Both the position numbers and the translations under genes were made by a program. Below, one piece after another: positions 17,952 through 23,892 of a stretch of 64,000 nt of DNA (positions are counted from its first letter, which is position 1; every line of letters begins with the position of its first letter). Source of the stretch: Hydrogenophaga sp. IBVHS2 (GTDB lineage: Bacteria > Pseudomonadota > Gammaproteobacteria > Burkholderiales > Burkholderiaceae_C); NCBI RefSeq assembly GCF_002127215.1, contig NZ_NFUT01000002.1:186001-250000 (forward strand). The letters are read 5' to 3'. The notes beneath the pieces are model-generated. The model did not search any database, had not been told where the DNA came from, and worked only from the letters and a program-made list of their open reading frames with translations.

Positions 17952-18965
17952 TCACTTGACCTTCTTGATCTCGGCGCGGAACTCGTTGAGCACGTCGCGC
18001 GGGTTCTTCAGGCCCTTGACCTGTGCGCGGGCGGCCCAGGTGGTCTCCAGGTAGTCCTGCTTGTCCATCACCGCCTTCACGAAGGCCTTGTCGGCCATCA
18101 CGCGCTGCACTCCCTGGGCCTTCTGGTTGTCGCGGCTGGCCGCGTCCATGCGGTCCCAGCCTTCGCCGAACAGGCGGGCGGCGTGCTCGCCGGAGAGCTT
18201 GTCGATGACCGCCTTGTCCTGCGGGCTCAGCTTGTTGTACTTGTCCTGGTTCATCATGAAGACGAAGCTGGTGTTGTACAGGCCGCCGGGGAAGGTGGTG
18301 GCGTGCTTGATCATGGAGAGCTTGAACGAGGTGATGGACTCGTCCGGGAAGAAGGTGCCGTCCATCACGCCGGTGGACAGCAGCTCGAAGGACTCGGGCG
18401 CGGCCTTGAGCGTGGTGTTCCAGCCCATGGCCTTGGAGAGCTCGTTGATGTTGCCGCCACCGATGCGGAACTTCAGCGACGCCGCCTCGGCGGCCGAGGT
18501 CACCGGCTTCTTGGCATTGAAGATGATGCCCGGGCCGTGCGTGAACACCGCCAGCGCCTTCACGCCCCGGTGCTCGCCCAGCGGTGCGAAGTACTTGTTG
18601 TAGATGCGCTGGTACGCGACCGAAGTGGACACCGCGCTGTCGCCCAGGAACGGGAATTCGGCCACCTGGGTGAAGATGAACCGGCCCGGGGTGTAGCCGT
18701 CCACCGTGTAGGAGATGTCGGCCAGGCCATCGCGTACCGCATCGAAGGTGCCGGGTGCGGCCACCACGCCCTTGGGCAGGATGTTGCACTTCATGCGGCC
18801 GGCGCTTTCCTTCTCGACCTGGTCGCACCAGGTCTTCTGGGCCACGCTGGCGGCATGGGTCGGCGGCAGCCAGCTCGAGACGGTGAACACCGTCTGGGCG
18901 CTCACCGAGGTGGTGGCAAACAACGCGGCCGCAGCTGCGACCGTGGCGAACAGGCGAATCTTCAT
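17952..18965 (-). CDS. dctP: TRAP transporter solute-binding protein, DctP family
   Basis: The 337-residue protein opens with a signal peptide (MKIRLFATVAAAAALFATTS, cleavage near VSA|QT), then the mature periplasmic protein beginning with FTVSSWLPPTH. The family blocks for the carboxylate-binding arginine region (SLKFRIGGGNINEL) and the later GVMDGTFFPDES are present. It captures the substrate in the periplasm and delivers it to DctQM. The start ATG at 18965 was preferred over an in-frame ATG at 19034 because only the shorter form begins with the signal sequence. First gene of the dctPQM operon, divergent from etfBA across a 324-bp regulatory region. Confidence 0.92.
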   Translation of the reverse strand: MKIRLFATVAAAAALFATTSVSAQTVFTVSSWLPPTHAASVAQKTWCDQVEKESAGRMKCNILPKGVVAAPGTFDAVRDGLADISYTVDGYTPGRFIFTQVAEFPFLGDSAVSTSVAYQRIYNKYFAPLGEHRGVKALAVFTHGPGIIFNAKKPVTSAAEAASLKFRIGGGNINELSKAMGWNTTLKAAPESFELLSTGVMDGTFFPDESITSFKLSMIKHATTFPGGLYNTSFVFMMNQDKYNKLSPQDKAVIDKLSGEHAARLFGEGWDRMDAASRDNQKAQGVQRVMADKAFVKAVMDKQDYLETTWAARAQVKGLKNPRDVLNEFRAEIKKVK

Positions 18966-19053
18966 GGGCTTGTCTCCGAGGGTGTGGGTGCCTCTGTGGG
19001 CTACGGAGCACTGTACGGGAGCCCACCGCTGCACAGGCTCCAGACTTACCCGA

Positions 19054-19079
19054 ATTCACCGACCGAAAGGTCGGTGAAT
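19054..19079. promoter_or_regulatory. Palindromic operator with GAAA centre
   Basis: Perfect 11-bp arms ATTCACCGACC and GGTCGGTGAAT flank GAAA. The ACCGACC/GGTCGGT halves look like a TetR-family operator; as RNA it would also form a stable GNRA-capped hairpin. Its position, 90 bp upstream of dctP and 210 bp upstream of etfB, suits control of either gene. Confidence 0.6.
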
Positions 19080-19119
19080 GTTGCCCGGGCGACGCTTGTC
19101 GCAGCACGGCGGGGGGAGA

Positions 19120-19150
19120 TTGCGTACCGGCAGGAGTACCCGCCTATAAT
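19120..19150 (+). promoter_or_regulatory. Possible sigma-70 promoter for etfBA
   Basis: A perfect -10 hexamer TATAAT (19145-19150) is preceded by TTGCGT (19120-19125) with a 19-bp spacer, slightly longer than ideal. A transcript from about 19157 would run through the 28-bp palindrome before reaching etfB. Confidence 0.4.
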
Positions 19151-19219
19151 CCTGAAAAAGCACGACCGTTCGTTTTTGTCGCCCGAGCTGTCCGGATACC
19201 GCCCGGGGCAGACATACAA

Positions 19220-19247
19220 TCCGAATTGACGTGCACGTCAATTCGGA
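19220..19247. promoter_or_regulatory. 28-bp perfect palindrome upstream of etfB
   Basis: The half-site TCCGAATTGACGTG is followed directly by its exact reverse complement, without spacer, ending 42 bp before the etfB start. The core TTGACGT-GC-ACGTCAA resembles, from memory, boxes of LiuR-type MerR regulators that control branched-chain acyl-CoA breakdown and etf genes in Proteobacteria. A -10-like TACAAT abuts it on the left, so a bound protein would cover the transcription start. Confidence 0.7.
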
Positions 19248-19289
19248 CCGGCCAGCACGACAACCATCCCCAACCTGGAGCCCAGCAAC

Positions 19290-20039
19290 ATGAAGGTCAT
19301 CGTTCCCGTCAAACGTGTGGTGGATTACAACGTCAAGGTGCGCGTCAAGAGCGACGGCACTGGCGTCGACATCGCCAACGTCAAGATGAGCATGAACCCC
19401 TTCGACGAGATCGCCGTCGAAGAGGCCGTGCGCCTCAAGGAGAAGGGCGTGGTGACCGAAGTCATCGCCGTCTCGTGCGGTGTGGCCCAGTGCCAGGAAA
19501 CCCTGCGTACCGCCATGGCCATCGGCGCCGACCGGGCCATCCTGGTGGAGACCGCCGAAGAGCTCCAGCCGCTGGCCGTGGCCAAGCTGCTCAAGGCCCT
19601 GGTCGACAAGGAACAGCCGCAGCTCGTCATCCTGGGCAAGCAGGCCATCGACGACGATTGCAACCAGACCGGCCAGATGCTCGCCGCGCTCGCCGGCCTG
19701 CCGCAGGCGACCTTCGCCAGCAAGGTGGAGGTGGTCGATGGCCGCGTGAACGTCACCCGCGAGGTCGACGGTGGCCTGGAAACCCTGAGCCTGAGCCTGC
19801 CGGCCGTGGTCACCACCGATCTGCGCCTGAACGAGCCGCGCTATGTCACGCTGCCCAACATCATGAAGGCCAAGAAGAAGCCGCTCGACACCCTCAAGCC
19901 CGAAGACCTGGGTGTGAACGTGGCCCCGCGCATCAAGACGCTCAAGGTCAGCGAGCCGCCCAAGCGCGGTGCCGGCATCAAGGTGGCCGATGTGGCCGTG
20001 CTGGTCGAGAAGCTGAAAAACGAGGCGAAAGTCGTCTGA
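19290..20039 (+). CDS. etfB: Electron transfer flavoprotein, beta subunit
   Basis: The 249-residue protein begins [20 protein letters not shown] and contains the ETF-beta signature [19 protein letters not shown]. It binds AMP and, with EtfA, carries electrons from acyl-CoA dehydrogenases to ETF-ubiquinone oxidoreductase. The C-terminal [15 protein letters not shown] is the conserved loop of this subunit (the recognition loop that anchors to dehydrogenases lies in EtfB). It is 28 bp ahead of etfA and has a good ribosome-binding context (CCTGGAG). The upstream region holds two long palindromes that probably regulate it. Confidence 0.96.
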   Translation: MKVIVPVKRVVDYNVKVRVKSDGTGVDIANVKMSMNPFDEIAVEEAVRLKEKGVVTEVIAVSCGVAQCQETLRTAMAIGADRAILVETAEELQPLAVAKLLKALVDKEQPQLVILGKQAIDDDCNQTGQMLAALAGLPQATFASKVEVVDGRVNVTREVDGGLETLSLSLPAVVTTDLRLNEPRYVTLPNIMKAKKKPLDTLKPEDLGVNVAPRIKTLKVSEPPKRGAGIKVADVAVLVEKLKNEAKVV

Positions 20040-20067
20040 CCCCCGCGCCGCACACAGGAGAACATTC

Positions 20068-21000
20068 ATGACCGCACTCGTCATTGCCGAACACGACAAC
20101 GCCTCCATCAAGGGCGCGACCCTCAATACCGTGACCGCCGCTGCTGCCTGCGGGGGTGACGTGCACGTGCTGGTGGCCGGCCACAACGCTGGCGCCGCTG
20201 CCGCCGCTGCCGCGCAGATCGCCGGTGTGTCCAAGGTGATCCATGCCGACGCCCCAGGCTTCGAGCACGGCCTGGCCGAGAACGTGGCCTCGCAGGTGCT
20301 GGCGCTGGCCGCGGGCTACAGCCACATCCTGTTCCCCGCCACCGCCAGCGGCAAGAACGTGGCCCCGCGCGTGGCCGCCCTGCTCGACGTGGCCCAGGTG
20401 TCCGACATCACCAAGGTCATCAGCGCCGACACCTTCGAGCGCCCCATCTACGCCGGCAACGCCATTGCCACGGTGCAGAGCGCGGACGCCACCAAGGTGA
20501 TCACCGTGCGCACCACCGGTTTTGACGCCGCCGCCGCCACCGGTGGTTCGGCTGCCGTGGACACCGTGGCCGCCGTGGCGGATGCCGGCAGCAGCCGCTT
20601 CCTGGGCAGCGAGATCGCCAAGAGCGACCGCCCCGAGCTCACCGCCGCCAAGATCATCGTCTCCGGTGGCCGTGCGCTGGGCAGCGCCGAGAAGTTCAAC
20701 GAGGTCATGACCCCGCTGGCCGACAAGCTGGGTGCCGCCCTGGGCGCCAGCCGCGCCGCGGTGGACGCCGGCTATGCGCCGAACGACTGGCAGGTCGGCC
20801 AGACCGGCAAGATCGTGGCTCCCCAGCTGTACGTGGCCTGCGGCATCTCGGGTGCCATCCAGCACCTGGCCGGCATGAAGGACAGCAAGGTCATCGTGGC
20901 CATCAACAAGGACCCCGAAGCCCCGATCTTCAGCGTGGCCGACTACGGCCTGGAAGCCGACCTGTTCGAGGCCGTGCCCGAACTGATCGCCAAGCTCTGA
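20068..21000 (+). CDS. etfA: Electron transfer flavoprotein, alpha subunit
   Basis: The 310-residue protein has the alpha-subunit FAD-binding blocks: [15 protein letters not shown], then [19 protein letters not shown] with a conserved [17 protein letters not shown] loop, and ends in [17 protein letters not shown]. EtfA holds FAD at the interface with EtfB. A ribosome-binding site (AGGAGA) is placed 8 bases before the ATG. The gene is followed by a strong terminator, so etfBA is its own transcript, separate from the acyl-CoA dehydrogenase that it presumably serves. Confidence 0.96.
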   Translation: MTALVIAEHDNASIKGATLNTVTAAAACGGDVHVLVAGHNAGAAAAAAAQIAGVSKVIHADAPGFEHGLAENVASQVLALAAGYSHILFPATASGKNVAPRVAALLDVAQVSDITKVISADTFERPIYAGNAIATVQSADATKVITVRTTGFDAAAATGGSAAVDTVAAVADAGSSRFLGSEIAKSDRPELTAAKIIVSGGRALGSAEKFNEVMTPLADKLGAALGASRAAVDAGYAPNDWQVGQTGKIVAPQLYVACGISGAIQHLAGMKDSKVIVAINKDPEAPIFSVADYGLEADLFEAVPELIAKL

Positions 21001-21015
21001 GCGCATCGCACCCCC

Positions 21016-21043
21016 AAGGGCATCGTCGTGATGCCCTTTTTTT
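21016..21043 (+). terminator. Rho-independent terminator after etfA
   Basis: Arms AAGGGCATC and GATGCCCTT flank a GTCGT loop and run into seven T residues. It closes the etfBA transcript 16 bp after the etfA stop codon. Confidence 0.92.
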
Positions 21044-21094
21044 GCACCCGACACGGCCGCAGACACCGTGACCGAACCCATCAGGAGACCCGCA

Positions 21095-22882
21095 GTGAGT
21101 TACGTAGCCCCCATCAAGGACATGCTGTTCAACATCGAGCACCTGGCGCGCATCGACCAGGTGGCGGCCCTGCCGGGGTTCGAGGACGCCGGTCTGGAAA
21201 CCGCGCAGGCGGTGCTGGAGGAGTGCGCCAAGCTCAACGAGGGTGTGATCGCCCCGCTGAACTGGGAGGGCGACAAGAACCCGTCCTTCGTGAAGGATGG
21301 TGTGGTCACCACCACCCCGGGCTTCAAGGAGGCCTACCGCCAGTACGCCGAGGGCGGCTGGCAGGGGCTGCAGCACCCGGTGGAGTTTGGTGGCCAGGGC
21401 CTGCCCAAGACCATCGGTGCGGCCTGTGGCGAGATGCTCAACAGCGCCAACATGAGCTTTGCACTGTGCCCTCTGCTCACCGACGGCGCCATCGAGGCCC
21501 TGCTGACCGCCGGCAGCGACGAGATGAAGGCCAAGTACCTGGGTCGCCTGGTCAGCGGTGAGTGGACCGGCACCATGAACCTGACCGAGCCGCAGGCCGG
21601 CTCCGATCTGGCCGCCGTGCGCACCCGCGCCGAGCCGCAGCCGGATGGCACCTACAAGATCTTCGGCACCAAGATCTACATCACCTATGGCGAGCACGAC
21701 ATGGCCGGCAACATCGTGCACCTGGTGCTGGCCCGCGTGGTGGGCGCGCCGGAAGGCGTGAAGGGCATCAGCCTGTTCGTGGTGCCCAAGTTCATGGTGA
21801 ACGACGACGGTTCGCTGGGTGCGCGCAACGACGTGCACTGCGTCAGCGTGGAACACAAGATGGGCATCAAGGCCAGCCCCACTGCCGTGCTGCAGTACGG
21901 CGACCACGGCGGCGCCACCGGCTTCCTGGTGGGCCAGGAGAACCGCGGCCTGGAGTACATGTTCATCATGATGAACGCCGCCCGTTATGCCGTGGGCGTG
22001 CAGGGCATCGCCATCGGCGAGCGGGCCTACCAGAAGGCGGTGCAGTACGCCCGTGACCGGGTGCAGAGCCGCCCGGTGGACGGCAGCTTCACCACCGCCG
22101 CGCCCATCATCCACCACCCGGATGTCAAGCGCATGCTCATGACCATGCGCGCCACCACCGAGGGCTGCCGTGCCATGGCCAGCGTGGCCGCAGCGGCCTT
22201 CGATGCCGCCCACCACCACCCGGATGCCGCGGTGCGCCAGCAGAACGCCACCTTCTATGAATTCATGGTGCCGCTGGTCAAGGGCTACAGCACCGAGATG
22301 AGCCTGGAGACCACCAGCCTGGGCGTGCAGGTGCACGGCGGCATGGGCTTCATTGAAGAGACCGGCGCGGCCCAGTACTACCGCGACGCCAAGATCCTGA
22401 CCATCTACGAAGGCACCACCGCCATCCAGGCCAACGACCTGGTGGGCCGCAAGACCGCGCGCGACGGCGGTGCCACCGCCAAGGCGATTGCCGCCCAGAT
22501 CGCCGTCACCGAGGCCGAGCTGGCCGCCGGCAGCGCGCAGGCCCAGGCCGTGGCCAAGCGCCTGAAGGCCGCCCGCGAAGCCTTCATCGAGGTGGTGGAC
22601 TTCATTGCCGCCAACACCCGCAGCAACCCCAACGCCGCCTTTGCCGGCAGCGTGCCGTACCTCATGCTGGCCGGCAACCTGATGGCGGGCTGGCAGATGG
22701 GCCGTGCCCTGCTGGTGGCAGAACGACTGTCGGCCCAGGGACAGGACGTGGCCTTCATGCAGGCCAAGATCACCACCGCCCGCTTCTACGCCGACCACAT
22801 CCTCAGCCGCGCGCCGGGCATCCGCGATGCCATCGTCGAAGGCGCCGAGGCCGTGACCGCACTCACCGCCGACGCGTTCTGA
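21095..22882 (+). CDS. Acyl-CoA dehydrogenase (about 595-residue class)
   Basis: The protein has the acyl-CoA dehydrogenase N-terminal and middle domains with MNLTEPQAGSDLAAVRT (FAD contact) and the C-terminal catalytic region, where ILTIYEGTTAIQANDLVGRK carries the FAD-binding loop and general-base region. A further C-terminal domain of about 130 residues makes it the longer class, common next to etf genes in Burkholderiales. It oxidises an acyl-CoA to the enoyl-CoA; chain length is not evident. I chose GTG 21095 because AGGAGA precedes it by 8 bases and relatives begin with SYVAP(I/V)KDM; an upstream GTG (21068) would add nine residues. Confidence 0.93.
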   Translation: MSYVAPIKDMLFNIEHLARIDQVAALPGFEDAGLETAQAVLEECAKLNEGVIAPLNWEGDKNPSFVKDGVVTTTPGFKEAYRQYAEGGWQGLQHPVEFGGQGLPKTIGAACGEMLNSANMSFALCPLLTDGAIEALLTAGSDEMKAKYLGRLVSGEWTGTMNLTEPQAGSDLAAVRTRAEPQPDGTYKIFGTKIYITYGEHDMAGNIVHLVLARVVGAPEGVKGISLFVVPKFMVNDDGSLGARNDVHCVSVEHKMGIKASPTAVLQYGDHGGATGFLVGQENRGLEYMFIMMNAARYAVGVQGIAIGERAYQKAVQYARDRVQSRPVDGSFTTAAPIIHHPDVKRMLMTMRATTEGCRAMASVAAAAFDAAHHHPDAAVRQQNATFYEFMVPLVKGYSTEMSLETTSLGVQVHGGMGFIEETGAAQYYRDAKILTIYEGTTAIQANDLVGRKTARDGGATAKAIAAQIAVTEAELAAGSAQAQAVAKRLKAAREAFIEVVDFIAANTRSNPNAAFAGSVPYLMLAGNLMAGWQMGRALLVAERLSAQGQDVAFMQAKITTARFYADHILSRAPGIRDAIVEGAEAVTALTADAF

Positions 22883-22904
22883 TCACACCCACCCAGGAGA
22901 CACC

Positions 22905-23885
22905 ATGACCGCACCCGCCCGCAGCCTGCCGCCGGTACTCAAGAACATCAAGTTCCCGGTGATCGGCTCGCCGCTGTTCATCATCAGCAACCCCAAGCTG
23001 GTCATTGCCCAGTGCAAGGCCGGTGTGGTGGGCTCCATGCCCGCGCTCAACGCCCGCCCGGCCTCCCAGCTCGACGAGTGGCTGCACGAGATCACCGAAG
23101 CCCTGGCCGAACACGACCGCGCGAATCCCGACAACCCGGCCGCGCCTTTTGCCATCAACCAGATCGTGCACAAGAGCAACGACCGGCTCGAACACGACCT
23201 GCAGGTGTGCGCCAAGTACAAGGTGCCCATCGTCATCACCAGCCTGGGCGCGCGCGAAGATGTGAACCAGGCGGTGCACAGCTGGGGCGGTGTGGTGCTG
23301 CACGACGTCATCAACAATGTGTTCGCGCACAAGGCCATCGAGAAGGGCGCGGACGGCCTGATTCCGGTGGCCGCCGGTGCGGGCGGTCACGCCAGCGTGA
23401 AGAGCCCGTTCGCCATGATCCAGGAGATCCGCGAATGGTTCGGCGGCCCGGTGGCGCTCTCGGGCTCCATCGCTTCGGGCGGCGCCATCCTGGCCGCGCA
23501 GGCCATGGGGGCGGACTTCGCCTACATCGGCTCGGCCTTCATCGCCACCCACGAGGCCCGCGCTGTGGACGGCTACAAGCAGATGATCACCGAGAGCAAC
23601 TCGGACGACATCGTCTACAGCAACTTCTACACCGGCGTGCACGGCAACTACCTCAAGGGCAGCATCCGCAATGCCGGCATGGACCCGGACAACCTGCCCC
23701 AGAGCGACCCCAGCAAGATGAACTTCAGCACCGGCGAAGGCGCGAATGCCGCCAAGGCCTGGCGCGACATCTGGGGCTGCGGCCAGGGCATCGGCGCCAT
23801 CCGCGAGGTGGTGCCCGCCGCCGACCTGGTGGCCCGCTTCAAACGGGAATACGCGGAAGCGAAGGCGCGGATCTGCGGCGGGTGA
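22905..23885 (+). CDS. Nitronate monooxygenase / 2-nitropropane dioxygenase family FMN enzyme
   Basis: A 326-residue TIM-barrel flavoprotein. The FMN-binding signature regions are visible: FPVIGSPLFIISNPKLVIAQ at the N-terminus, VVLHDVINNVFAHKAIEKG, PVAAGAGGHASVKSPFAMI (the G-x-G-G-H motif with the catalytic-region histidine) and VALSGSIASGGAILAAQAMG with GADFAYIGSAF. Members oxidise nitronates, but many act on unknown substrates or detoxify propionate-3-nitronate. The gene follows the acyl-CoA dehydrogenase by 22 bp with AGGAG ahead, so the two are cotranscribed. It ends 7 bp from the convergent end of gene D. Confidence 0.9.
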   Translation: MTAPARSLPPVLKNIKFPVIGSPLFIISNPKLVIAQCKAGVVGSMPALNARPASQLDEWLHEITEALAEHDRANPDNPAAPFAINQIVHKSNDRLEHDLQVCAKYKVPIVITSLGAREDVNQAVHSWGGVVLHDVINNVFAHKAIEKGADGLIPVAAGAGGHASVKSPFAMIQEIREWFGGPVALSGSIASGGAILAAQAMGADFAYIGSAFIATHEARAVDGYKQMITESNSDDIVYSNFYTGVHGNYLKGSIRNAGMDPDNLPQSDPSKMNFSTGEGANAAKAWRDIWGCGQGIGAIREVVPAADLVARFKREYAEAKARICGG

Positions 23886-23892
23886 GGGCGGG

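Larger units (their letters stand above)
18966..19289. other. Divergent regulatory region between dctP and etfB
   Basis: This 324-bp stretch has no credible gene. It contains a palindrome with GAAA centre at 19054-19079, a plausible plus-strand promoter at 19120-19150, a second -10-like TACAAT at 19215-19220 and a 28-bp perfect palindrome at 19220-19247. On the minus strand a weak -10 (TACAGT, 19015-19010) could serve dctP. The two palindromes have different sequences, so two regulators are likely. Confidence 0.7.

Noticed and set aside
18966..19034. Upstream in-frame extension of dctP to ATG 19034
   Set aside because: It would place 23 residues ahead of a clear signal peptide and run over the probable promoter region.
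19226..19231. TTGACG inside the 28-bp palindrome as a -35 hexamer
   Set aside because: No -10-like sequence lies 16-18 bp downstream; the hexamer is explained by the palindrome.
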